A stretch of DNA of 5,204 nt from Porphyromonadaceae bacterium UBA4259 (GCA_002396125.1 DGWL01000044.1:44565-49768), one strand, 5' to 3'; positions 1-5,104 are shown, numbered from the stretch's first letter. Notes: generated by a model not told the origin, from the letters alone. A program made the numbers and translations.

Positions 1-18
1 CGAATCCTGGTACCCCGA
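1..18 (+). tRNA. 3' end of a tRNA, probably tRNA-Pro (cut by window edge)
   Basis: The first 18 bases fit tRNA geometry exactly. CGAAT matches the end of a TTCGAAT T-loop (tRNA positions 56-60), CCTGG the 3' half of the T-stem (61-65), TACCCCG the 3' acceptor strand (66-72), and A the discriminator (73). The implied 5' acceptor strand would be CGGGGTA. A C1-G72 pair with discriminator A73 is typical of bacterial tRNA-Pro, so that identity is favoured, but the anticodon lies outside the window and it cannot be proven. CCA is not encoded (the next bases are CAA), which is common in Bacteroidota. An intrinsic terminator on the same strand begins 11 bases later, which supports a real transcript end. 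Confidence 0.72.
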
Positions 19-28
19 CAAAGAAACT

Positions 29-78
29 AAAATATTGTAAATTAACTGATTAAATTGTTAAATTTACAATATTTTTTT
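29..78 (+). terminator. AT-rich intrinsic terminator behind the tRNA
   Basis: A perfect 15-bp inverted repeat lies at 29-43 and 61-75. It is extended inward by a 3-bp AAC/GTT pairing (44-46 with 57-59) past a bulged A at 60, leaving a loop of about 10 nt. A run of seven T (72-78) overlaps the end of the 3' arm and more T-rich sequence follows. On the plus strand this is a good rho-independent terminator for the tRNA. On the minus strand the hairpin is followed only by a weakly T-rich AGTTTCTTTG, so it might partly serve the operon arriving from the right, which has no better terminator before it. Confidence 0.8.
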
Positions 79-245
79 GTTTTTATGCGTAAAACTGGCC
101 ATAAAGGCAGTGGAAAAAAGGTGGATTTTAGATGTCTTTTAGAGCTTTTTTACTCTTTTGACTTGAGAGTAGACTTGCGACTTATTAGAGCAAATTGCTG
201 TTAATTCTCTTATTATGCCGGATAGATTATTTTTTAGTTTTCTGG

Positions 246-635
246 TTATTTTGAATTTAATTGTTCTTCCAAAAACTCGGCGGCATCGGCTACGCAAAGT
301 GGACATTGGCGAAGAACGACTCCTGTGCTCACACCCTTTAATAACTTGCATTGAGTGGCGCCATTGCGTTCTTGGAATTTGGTCATTACTTGTCGCATCT
401 GTTTCAATGATTTCACTTTGTCCTTGTTCACTAAGCCAAGAACAATTCCTGCACCCACGAGTGCACCGCAAGTGCCTTCCATGTTGCCCATGCCACCGCC
501 GAAAGCTGCGGCAATCTCCATGGCTTCTTCTTCGCTGATGTGGGCCACATCGGCATAGGTGTGGAGTATTGCCTGTGCACAATTATGGCTGTTACACCTT
601 TTCTTTTCAGCTGCTATCAGTTTTCTTGATTCCAT
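246..635 (-). CDS. C_GCAxxG_C_C family putative redox protein
   Basis: 129 aa, matching the usual size of about 130-140 residues for this family. The defining CGAxxG motif is present as CGALVG at residues 56-61, preceded by a glycine-rich FGGGMG segment (45-50). Other cysteines sit where the family conserves them: C19 in an NCAQ context, C96 in QCKLL, and C111/C114 in a CPLC pair, a CxxC-type arrangement; C14 is extra. The family is annotated as putatively redox-active on the basis of its conserved cysteines, and its reaction is unknown. No signal peptide or membrane segment is seen, so it is probably cytosolic. It is the last gene of the minus-strand operon, and its ATG lies 19 bases inside the 3' end of the YdeI-like gene, suggesting translational coupling. 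No convincing minus-strand terminator follows it. Confidence 0.9.
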   Translation of the reverse strand: MESRKLIAAEKKRCNSHNCAQAILHTYADVAHISEEEAMEIAAAFGGGMGNMEGTCGALVGAGIVLGLVNKDKVKSLKQMRQVMTKFQERNGATQCKLLKGVSTGVVLRQCPLCVADAAEFLEEQLNSK

Positions 636-979
636 AATTTTGTATTTTCGTTTAGTGCTTTTTTTCCTGATTCTGTCATTAATCCACGTCTTTCAAGGTC
701 GTGACATCTCTGTTTGTTTAGTTCAGTCCAGTGGCTGCCTTTCCGCCGTGGTGAGAGTCGCTGAGCATGTCGGCCGTCTGGGATTCGTTTAAAGGTAGAG
801 TCAATCCACCCGAAACACAATGCTTCCTCTACGATTTCAATGTAAGGAAGGGTGCCGGGTTTGGGCTGTTTTGATCTGTTGCATGCTACCCAACAATAAG
901 GCTCTGAGAGATGATTTTTTTCAAACCACTCTCTTAATTGTTTGCGATTGTTGAATGTCTGTAGATTTGTGACTTCCAT
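617..979 (-). CDS. YdeI/OmpD-associated-like protein, C-terminally short
   Basis: 120 aa. The N-terminal half of the YdeI family is clear: an aromatic-rich CWVACNRSK stretch (29-37), the signature YIEIVEEALCFGWIDS (46-61), and QRLSPRRKGSHWTELNKQR (73-91). Family members are usually about 190 residues, with a C-terminal helical region after the point where this protein ends (GKKALNENTKLW, then stop). No continuation of that region is recognisable in the other minus-strand frames just downstream, because the next gene's N-terminus already occupies the DNA. So it is either a natural short form or a gene that lost its 3' half when the next gene became joined to it. The biochemical function of the family is unknown; some members are described as protecting against bacteriocins or peptides. 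It starts 17 bp after the FKBP gene and overlaps the next gene by 19 bp. Confidence 0.82.
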   Translation of the reverse strand: MEVTNLQTFNNRKQLREWFEKNHLSEPYCWVACNRSKQPKPGTLPYIEIVEEALCFGWIDSTFKRIPDGRHAQRLSPRRKGSHWTELNKQRCHDLERRGLMTESGKKALNENTKLWNQEN

Positions 980-996
980 TATCAGCGTCCCTTATT

Positions 997-1395
997 CTAT
1001 GCAATTCCCAGCAATTCAATCTCAAAAATTAGTGTAGACCCACCGGGAATCCCTGGTTGAGAAAACTTGCCATAGCCCATCTCGGCGGGAATGTATAATT
1101 CCCATTTGTCGCCGATGTGCATCTGTTGCAGGGCTATAACCCAGCCTTTTATGAGGTCGCAGAGTCGGCATGCTAAAGGTGCACAGCCACGGCTGCTGTC
1201 AAACTGCTTGCCGTCGATAGTTTTGCCTGTATAATGGGCCATTATTATGTTTCGCACCGATGGTTGTGCGCTCAACATGTCACCCTCATTCAAAACCTTG
1301 TAGAAGATACCTTTAGATAGTGATTTTACATCATCTTCTCGTGACTTGTTGATTAGCCATTCTTTATTTTCTTGTATGTATGCTTTTTTATTCAT
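997..1395 (-). CDS. FKBP-type peptidyl-prolyl cis-trans isomerase, cytosolic
   Basis: 132 aa with a complete single FKBP domain covering about residues 45-132. Landmarks are AHYTG (53-57), F65-D66, the GW of the hydrophobic pocket (W85), IPAEMGYG (102-109) and the closing strand IPGGSTLIFEIELL (116-129). By comparison with FKBP12 these supply the active-site aromatics (Y55, F65, D66, W85, Y108), so catalytic competence is likely. The N-terminal 30 residues are charged and helical with no signal peptide, unlike the periplasmic Mip/FkpA type. C71, C76 and C79 lie in the pocket-proximal helix, an unusual cluster. It should catalyse Xaa-Pro isomerisation during protein folding; the client is unknown. 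The gap to the upstream TIGR04076 gene is 59 bp with no recognisable promoter, so co-transcription from the HxlR promoter is likely. Confidence 0.95.
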   Translation of the reverse strand: MNKKAYIQENKEWLINKSREDDVKSLSKGIFYKVLNEGDMLSAQPSVRNIIMAHYTGKTIDGKQFDSSRGCAPLACRLCDLIKGWVIALQQMHIGDKWELYIPAEMGYGKFSQPGIPGGSTLIFEIELLGIA

Positions 1396-1454
1396 GTAAA
1401 TGCTGTTCGTGTATTGAGATAATCAATATTTATTACAACCGATATAGTTGTTTT

Positions 1455-1802
1455 TTATCTCTTTACAGGTGTATATTCTAGCCTTGCTTCCTCGCTGGTG
1501 GCTTCCAATTTTATGATGACAGGACGAAGGCCATCGTTGCAGCTAACAATGGCCACACCGGGTTCTTTTATCCAGTCGCCATAGTAAAACAGTTCTTTAT
1601 CGGCACCATGAGCCAATGCAAATACATATTGGTAAATGGCTTTCCATGCTTCGTCGCAAAACCCTTTGGGCTTGGCATAATCGGCATAGAACACATCACC
1701 CACTTTCATCATTGGGCACGCCTTGAGTCCATCAATTCCGTACTCCTGTGCTAAATCCTCGTTTAGCATCGTTTTGAGGATAGTAATCTTTACTCTCTTC
1801 AT
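1455..1802 (-). CDS. TIGR04076 family protein of unknown function
   Basis: 115 aa, matching the short TIGR04076 family. Recognisable features are the KACPMMKVGDVFYADYAKP segment (27-45), CDEAWKAIYQYVFALAHGA (49-67), an FYYGDWIKEPG stretch (72-82) and the terminal SCNDGLRPVIIKLE (87-100). Cysteines at 29, 49 and 88 fall within the most conserved-looking segments, so a metal-binding or redox role is conceivable, but none is established and none is claimed. No signal peptide or transmembrane segment is seen. It starts 16 bp downstream of the HxlR stop codon and is the second gene of the operon, so its expression is probably governed by that regulator. Confidence 0.9.
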   Translation of the reverse strand: MKRVKITILKTMLNEDLAQEYGIDGLKACPMMKVGDVFYADYAKPKGFCDEAWKAIYQYVFALAHGADKELFYYGDWIKEPGVAIVSCNDGLRPVIIKLEATSEEARLEYTPVKR

Positions 1803-1818
1803 TTAATCGTACACATTA

Positions 1819-2172
1819 TTATTCTAGGTTACCATATTTTTTTTCGAACAATTCTTGATGCTCTTTTCCCCATTGAAGCATTGAGTCAATAATGGGGATA
1901 AGCGTCATTCCGAGTGGCGATATTGTATACTCGCTGCGAGGTGGCAGCTCTGGAAAGATGGTCTTGGTCACTAGTCCGTCGTCGACCATCTCTTTGAGTT
2001 GCAGGTCGAGCACTCGTGGTGTGGCCTCGGGCAAAGCTTTGTGTAGCTCGCTTGGACGCATGCTGGAGTGACGCAGCTCGTCGAGGATGCATGATTTCCA
2101 CTTCGAGTCAATCAGGCTGATTGTCAGCCGCAAGGGGCAACTCAGGTCAACAGGTATTTTCCTCTTATACAT
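1819..2172 (-). CDS. HxlR-family winged-helix transcriptional regulator
   Basis: 117 aa, a typical HxlR size. A winged helix-turn-helix core spans about residues 13-92: SKWKSCILDELRH (23-35), recognition region RPSELHKALPEATPRVLDLQLKEM (39-62) and the wing PELPPRSEYTISPLGMTL (74-91), all characteristic of the family. C12 sits just before the first helix, at about the place of the N-terminal sensing cysteine known in YodB and HypR of Bacillus subtilis; C28 is a second cysteine. Thiol-based sensing of electrophiles or oxidants is therefore plausible but inferred. It is first in the minus-strand operon and divergent from the NTF2-like gene, the usual HxlR layout. A -7 element about 27 bp upstream implies a short 5' UTR of around 20 nt. 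The start is supported by the conserved Y-K-R-K-I-P opening. Confidence 0.94.
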   Translation of the reverse strand: MYKRKIPVDLSCPLRLTISLIDSKWKSCILDELRHSSMRPSELHKALPEATPRVLDLQLKEMVDDGLVTKTIFPELPPRSEYTISPLGMTLIPIIDSMLQWGKEHQELFEKKYGNLE

Positions 2173-2198
2173 ATTGTTGTAATTAATGAATTATGGTG

Positions 2199-2206
2199 CA
2201 AAATTA
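2199..2206 (-). promoter_or_regulatory. -7 element of the HxlR operon promoter
   Basis: Read on the minus strand this is TAATTTTG followed by CAC, matching the Bacteroidota -7 consensus TAnnTTTG, placed 27 bp upstream of the HxlR ATG. The -33 side is weak: no TTG occurs at 19-21 bp, and the nearest TTTG (from 2222-2219) is only 12 bp away. The element is an 11-bp inverted copy (2196-2206) of the opposing promoter element at 2295-2305. Confidence 0.6.
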
Positions 2207-2247
2207 AACATTTGTTATCAAAATAATGGTATGTGGAGAAAATAATC

Positions 2248-2272
2248 AGTACCTGAAAATTTTTTCGGTACT
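2248..2272. promoter_or_regulatory. 25-bp dyad, candidate HxlR operator
   Basis: AGTACC (2248-2253) is mirrored by GGTACT (2267-2272). Around the central base at 2260, 10 of 12 position pairs are complementary, with an AAAA/TTTT inner core. The site lies between the divergent promoters, and its right arm touches the predicted -33 TTG (2272-2274) of the NTF2-like gene. HxlR proteins bind DNA as dimers on such dyads next to their own genes. Binding by this HxlR protein is inferred from position and symmetry. Confidence 0.6.
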
Positions 2273-2302
2273 TGCACAAACTGTGGTTAGTGTCTAATTT
2301 TG
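2272..2302 (+). promoter_or_regulatory. Promoter of the NTF2-like gene
   Basis: TTG at 2272-2274 (-33) and TAATTTTG at 2295-2302 (-7) are separated by 20 bp, matching the Bacteroidota sigma-ABfr consensus in sequence and spacing. Transcription should start near 2307, giving a leader of about 30 nt before the ATG at 2337. The -33 motif overlaps the last base of the dyad at 2248-2272, so a protein bound there would be expected to block or modulate this promoter. Confidence 0.72.
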
Positions 2303-2336
2303 CACACAAAATATTAATTATTAAACCCCGACTTTT

Positions 2337-2720
2337 ATGAGATCTACTATCGCAGAGTACGCGGCCGTCGAAGAAGCCGCAATGAAGTTTGTCAAGAGTG
2401 TTGCTGAGGGCAACAGTAAGTATGCCAAAGAGTTGTTCACCGATGATGCTGTGCTTTTCGGTTATTTGGACGGCACACTTGAGCATGGTTCCATTGAGCA
2501 ATTCTATCATAATGTAGACACCGTGGGTGCAGGGGCCGACTTCAAGGCACGTGTCGACGTTGTATCTATCGAGGAGACAGTGGCTGTTGTGCGTGTTCTT
2601 GAAGAGAAATGGGGCGGTCGCATCGACTTCACCGACTATCTGCTGCTGATGAAGATGAATGGTGAATGGAAGTGCGTGGCTAAAGCCTACAACCAGAACT
2701 CCGACACCATTAAGAAGTAA
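2337..2720 (+). CDS. NTF2-like (putative lumazine-binding type) protein
   Basis: 127 aa, a single NTF2-like cone-shaped alpha+beta domain. It opens with an N-terminal helical pair (about 5-35), then LFTDDAVLFGYLDGTLEHGS (33-52), a helix around EQFYHNVD (54-61), and alternating strands ending in DFTDYLLLMKMNGEWKCVAKAY (97-118), typical of the SnoaL-like/putative lumazine-binding branch (PF12893). These small proteins bind hydrophobic ligands or catalyse varied reactions, so the family does not fix a substrate. No signal peptide is seen. Its position opposite an HxlR regulator, with the dyad at its -33 element, makes it the likeliest direct target of that regulator. It is a single-gene transcript with its own promoter and terminator. 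Confidence 0.88.
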   Translation: MRSTIAEYAAVEEAAMKFVKSVAEGNSKYAKELFTDDAVLFGYLDGTLEHGSIEQFYHNVDTVGAGADFKARVDVVSIEETVAVVRVLEEKWGGRIDFTDYLLLMKMNGEWKCVAKAYNQNSDTIKK

Positions 2721-2751
2721 GATAAAAACGGCTTTACATGATTAACCAATT

Positions 2752-2779
2752 GCGGCCTGCCGTTAGCAGGTCGCTTTTT
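2752..2779 (+). terminator. Intrinsic terminator of the NTF2-like gene
   Basis: GCGGCCTGC (2752-2760) pairs with GCAGGTCGC (2766-2774) as a 9-bp stem containing one G-U wobble, closing a 5-nt CGTTA loop and followed by TTTTT (2775-2779). It lies 31 bp after the NTF2-like stop codon. On the minus strand the hairpin is followed by AATTGG, so it is not a good terminator for the convergent nim-like gene. Confidence 0.9.
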
Positions 2780-2828
2780 GTCGTGAGCTATCTTTCTCGT
2801 TAAGGCACTAAATATTAAATCATGGTTA

Positions 2829-3326
2829 TCAATTATGATTTCGTTGCCTGACAAGTTCGATGGCTTCCTTACCTGAAAGATGCTCTATGTCCATGCGTAA
2901 GACTAACACATGATTGATGCCATTGTCTATTTCTTTCTGTAAAGTGTTATGATGCCCGGGACGAAATTTCTGACCGAGCAATTGCAACGCTTCCAAACGC
3001 GCACGGTTGTCATTGACTATCTGGATTTTGCCGAAAGCGATAACACTGCGGAAATAAGTTGTGTATTCCGACGGTTTCACGTCGTCTTTAGCAACGACGC
3101 AAAAAGAACAGCGGCTATCGTTAAGGATGGCATCCACTTTGTGCCCTTCAACCGCTGAATGGAAGAATAGTTTGCCGTTCTTATAGACGTGACTCATGGG
3201 TACTGTGTAAGGATAACCGCCATCACCAATGAGTCCCAGCACTCCTGATGTGGCATTTTCAAGGATAGCAACACTTTCGGCTGCGTTAAGTTCTTGTCGA
3301 TGACGGCGCATTGGTCTGAATTCCAT
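2829..3326 (-). CDS. NimA-like pyridoxamine 5'-phosphate oxidase-fold protein
   Basis: 165 aa, close to the length of Nim proteins. Family landmarks in order: an FRPMRR opening (3-8), GDGGYPYTVP (34-43), FFHSAVEGHKVDAI (54-67) and EYTTYFRSVIAFGK (87-100), all typical of the Nim/split-barrel flavin-binding group (PF12900-type). H62 appears to correspond to the histidine carrying a covalent adduct in the NimA structure; that mapping is from memory of the family. Family members bind a flavin, and some (NimA-NimJ) reduce 5-nitroimidazoles to amines and give resistance. Many chromosomal homologues have no proven resistance role, so the substrate is left open. Its ATG overlaps the stop of the SMR gene by one base (TAATG), so the two are probably co-transcribed and translationally coupled. 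No clear minus-strand terminator follows. Confidence 0.88.
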   Translation of the reverse strand: MEFRPMRRHRQELNAAESVAILENATSGVLGLIGDGGYPYTVPMSHVYKNGKLFFHSAVEGHKVDAILNDSRCSFCVVAKDDVKPSEYTTYFRSVIAFGKIQIVNDNRARLEALQLLGQKFRPGHHNTLQKEIDNGINHVLVLRMDIEHLSGKEAIELVRQRNHN

Positions 3327-3649
3327 TATGATACTATTTTAAGTCCAACAATTGACAAAATGAGTGTGGTGAGGAAAAGCAATCTTAAATAAGATGTGGG
3401 TTCTTTAAAGCAAATGATACCCACTAATACCGCTCCAACTGCACCAATACCTGTCCAAATGGCATATGCTGTGCCTATTGGCAACGTCTGAGTTGCCTTT
3501 GCAAGCAATACGGCACTCAGCACATGGAAAAATGCAAAGCCGCCTGTCCATATCCACCACTCAGTTCCCATCACACTTTTTGCGCGACTCAGGCAGAAGG
3601 TAAAAACTACTTCACATAGTCCTGCGACAATAAGTATTATCCAATTCAT
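3326..3649 (-). CDS. SMR-family small-cation exporter, SugE/Gdx-like
   Basis: 107 aa with four transmembrane helices (about 2-22, 32-52, 57-78, 86-105), the standard SMR length; works as a dimer in the inner membrane as a proton-coupled antiporter. The essential membrane carboxylate is E13 in AGLCEVVF, and LPIGTAYAIWTGIGAVGA (56-73) is the SugE/Gdx hallmark, with Y62 and W65 matching Y59/W62 of Gdx. The usual Trp three residues after the Glu is F16, so guanidinium specificity is uncertain and quaternary ammonium or other cations remain possible. An in-frame ATG 63 bp upstream (3712) would add an arginine-rich, non-conserved extension and lies within the predicted -7 element, so the start at 3649 is chosen. 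First gene of a two-gene operon with the nim-like gene. Confidence 0.92.
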   Translation of the reverse strand: MNWIILIVAGLCEVVFTFCLSRAKSVMGTEWWIWTGGFAFFHVLSAVLLAKATQTLPIGTAYAIWTGIGAVGAVLVGIICFKEPTSYLRLLFLTTLILSIVGLKIVS

Positions 3650-3709
3650 TGTAGTTTTCAACCTGTTGAGGGCTGCAAGACAATCTCGGCAACTCCTTCT
3701 AAGGTGCTC

Positions 3710-3717
3710 CAAAGTTA
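3710..3717 (-). promoter_or_regulatory. -7 element of the SMR-nim operon promoter
   Basis: On the minus strand this reads TAACTTTG, matching TAnnTTTG, and would give a start near 3704 and a leader of about 55 nt. No good -33 TTTG is seen at 19-21 bp. The leader includes the near-palindrome TCAACCTGTTGA at 3658-3669. No guanidine riboswitch architecture was recognised by eye. Confidence 0.55.
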
Positions 3718-3734
3718 CAATAAATTTTGTAACT
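3713..3734. promoter_or_regulatory. 22-bp perfect inverted repeat over the SMR-nim promoter
   Basis: AGTTACAA (3713-3720) and TTGTAACT (3727-3734) are exact reverse complements around a 6-bp spacer. The arm nearer the gene overlaps the predicted -7 element (3710-3717) by five bases, and the other lies in the -10 to -33 spacer region. This is the expected position for a repressor operator. The binding protein is unknown: the half-site differs from the AGTACC arm near the HxlR gene, although both share an AGT...ACT outer frame. Confidence 0.6.
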
Positions 3735-3942
3735 CATGGCAGCTTTAAATTATGATATTACATTATTGTGTAAAGTGTTATATTAAAGGTTGAGGTTGTG
3801 TTATCTATTTATTTGATTTAAAGCATTATGTGCTTTACTGGCTTTTTTCTAACAAAGACCGATTTAATTATGTGGTGTTTTGATTGGAGAATGCTCTAGT
3901 TGATTACATCTAAAAAATCACTGCATGATATTTTATTAATAT
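3735..3942. other. AT-rich non-coding stretch, no gene seen
   Basis: This is part of the 407-bp gap between the SMR start and the DUF3667 stop. No convincing reading frame, tRNA or recognised RNA is visible. It contains one 7-bp hairpin (TAAAGCA 3819-3825 with TGCTTTA 3831-3837, 5-nt loop) followed within a few bases by a T-run at 3843-3848, which is too interrupted to call a terminator. No good plus-strand TAnnTTTG element was found. Confidence 0.5.
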
Positions 3943-3977
3943 ACTCGCAATCCTCAATCGGTTGCGAGTTGTTTTTT
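3943..3977 (+). terminator. Orphan intrinsic terminator-like hairpin
   Basis: ACTCGCAA (3943-3950) pairs perfectly with TTGCGAGT (3962-3969) around an 11-nt loop, followed by TG and six T (3972-3977). The orientation fits the plus strand, yet no plus-strand gene lies between 2720 and here. Read on the minus strand it sits 88 bp after the DUF3667 stop but is followed by TATATTAATAAAATATC rather than a T-run, so it would be a weaker end or 3' stabilising hairpin for that gene. Confidence 0.62.
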
Positions 3978-4056
3978 ATAATTCCAATCCACACCCATTC
4001 ACGAGAAACGGAGCAAACTGTCACTCCAAGAACTGGGCATTAAAGTTCAAAACTGT

Positions 4057-4992
4057 TTATTGGGAAATTATAATGTTTCCATATGGATTAGGCAGTGCTA
4101 ATATATATGAAAGTATAAATATCGCCAAGTAAATTGCTAAAACAATGATGGCGAAAGGTATGAATGCCAAGAGTATTCGCCAGATAGTGCTAGGGTAGCT
4201 GTAGCCAGACAGCTGCTTGATGGGGACGATGGCCAGTAGCATGACAAGTGTGTCGAATATTGCCTCTGCTTTGAAACTGAAACACAGCAGGGATGGAATG
4301 ATGATGCATATTAGAAGCATATTGGCGATATAAACTACCGCAACGAAGCACTCCGAAAATCGCAAGTCGGGTATGGCGGGACTATGACGGAACAAGATAT
4401 AGAGTGGCCCTGAAAATAACAACATATACGCGAGGACCATCAGCTGAGGATTCTGCCTAATCTTATCTTCGAGTGTGTAGAGCATCTTGTAGGTAGCAAT
4501 ACTAATATCCCTTCTTGTCTCCGAGATGGTGTTGTCGGCCATTGCTTCAGCTTGCTTTTTTTCAGTATATTCTTTTTCCGCTTCCATATACTGCTGGTAT
4601 CGGTTTATGCCCTTGATGTTCAGGCCCGTCTCAATCAAAAGCGACAGGGCGCAGATGAGGAAGAGCATCTTGAATGGCGGGAAGTAGGCCATCTGCATGC
4701 CTCTTAGATAGTCGCGAATCATGTAGCCTGGCCGCAGAAACAGGTCACGAATGGAACGAAACATGCTCCGGTTGCCTAATCCCCAGACATCAATAAACAG
4801 CAGAAACGCATTCATGAAGGAGTAACGACCAACCTTTGAAGACTGCCCGCACTGAGGACAAAAGTTGCCCGTATATTCTCGGCCACACGTGGGACAGACG
4901 TGATTTTCCTGCGACATCGGTTTTACATGATGTGGAACTTTTTGCCACTCGCAGAATTTCTTATATTGTTCTTTTTTATTTTTAAGCAACAT
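4057..4992 (-). CDS. DUF3667 zinc-ribbon membrane protein
   Basis: 311 aa. A four-cysteine zinc ribbon (C33, C36, C45, C48; CPTC then CPQC) is followed by the DUF3667 core, with LRPGYMIRDYLRGMQMAYFPPFKMLF at 86-111. Four or five hydrophobic segments follow: about 104-122, 184-202, 214-240, 246-258 and 272-300. A charged linker rich in Glu and Lys lies at 133-165. The topology suggests an inner-membrane protein with a cytosolic zinc ribbon, as in other Bacteroidota members; the function is unknown. M26 just before the ribbon is an alternative start (4917), but the leader YKKFCEWQKVP resembles the N-termini of related proteins as I recall them, so the first ATG is kept. It appears to be a single-gene transcript. 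C237 and the other membrane cysteines have no known role. Confidence 0.9.
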   Translation of the reverse strand: MLLKNKKEQYKKFCEWQKVPHHVKPMSQENHVCPTCGREYTGNFCPQCGQSSKVGRYSFMNAFLLFIDVWGLGNRSMFRSIRDLFLRPGYMIRDYLRGMQMAYFPPFKMLFLICALSLLIETGLNIKGINRYQQYMEAEKEYTEKKQAEAMADNTISETRRDISIATYKMLYTLEDKIRQNPQLMVLAYMLLFSGPLYILFRHSPAIPDLRFSECFVAVVYIANMLLICIIIPSLLCFSFKAEAIFDTLVMLLAIVPIKQLSGYSYPSTIWRILLAFIPFAIIVLAIYLAIFILSYILALPNPYGNIIISQ

Positions 4993-5074
4993 GTGTACAG
5001 GGTGTTATCCTGGATTAGTGTGTGCATTATTGGAGTTCCATACTAAATTGGGAAACCGCCGACATTGCGAAACG

Positions 5075-5093
5075 ACCATATTTTAGATATGGT
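5075..5093. promoter_or_regulatory. Inverted repeat in the DUF3667 leader
   Basis: ACCATAT (5075-5081) and ATATGGT (5087-5093) are exact reverse complements around a 5-bp spacer. The repeat lies just downstream of the predicted transcription start, so it could be an operator over the initially transcribed region or a weak hairpin at the 5' end of the mRNA. The binding partner is unknown. Confidence 0.45.
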
Positions 5094-5104
5094 ACATATT
5101 TTTG

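Noticed and set aside
151..171. TACTCT/AGAGTA hairpin near the end of the minus-strand operon
   Set aside because: Six-bp stem followed on the minus strand by A-rich sequence, so it does not look like a terminator for the operon.
85..204. 39-codon plus-strand ORF (MRKTGHKGSGKK...) after the tRNA terminator
   Set aside because: It starts just past the terminator T-run, has no promoter element or recognised homology, and its composition looks like chance.
139..582. 147-aa minus-strand reading frame
   Set aside because: Arg/Cys-rich composition typical of an out-of-frame shadow of the C_GCAxxG_C_C gene, which has clear family motifs.
1435..1456. ACAAC/GTTGT hairpin followed by a T-run between the TIGR04076 and FKBP genes
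   Set aside because: Only a 5-bp stem, and the T-run is on the plus strand where there is no transcript; on the minus strand it would not terminate.
2142..2510. 122-aa minus-strand reading frame across the divergent promoter region
   Set aside because: It runs antisense to the NTF2-like gene and through both promoters and the dyad, with no recognisable domain.
3650..3712. Upstream in-frame start for the SMR gene giving a 128-aa protein
   Set aside because: The extra 21 residues are Arg-rich and not part of the SMR fold, and the ATG falls inside the predicted -7 promoter element.
5027..5065. 12-codon minus-strand ORF in the DUF3667 leader
   Set aside because: Could be an upstream ORF, but it has no regulatory codon bias or recognisable leader-peptide feature; chance is sufficient.
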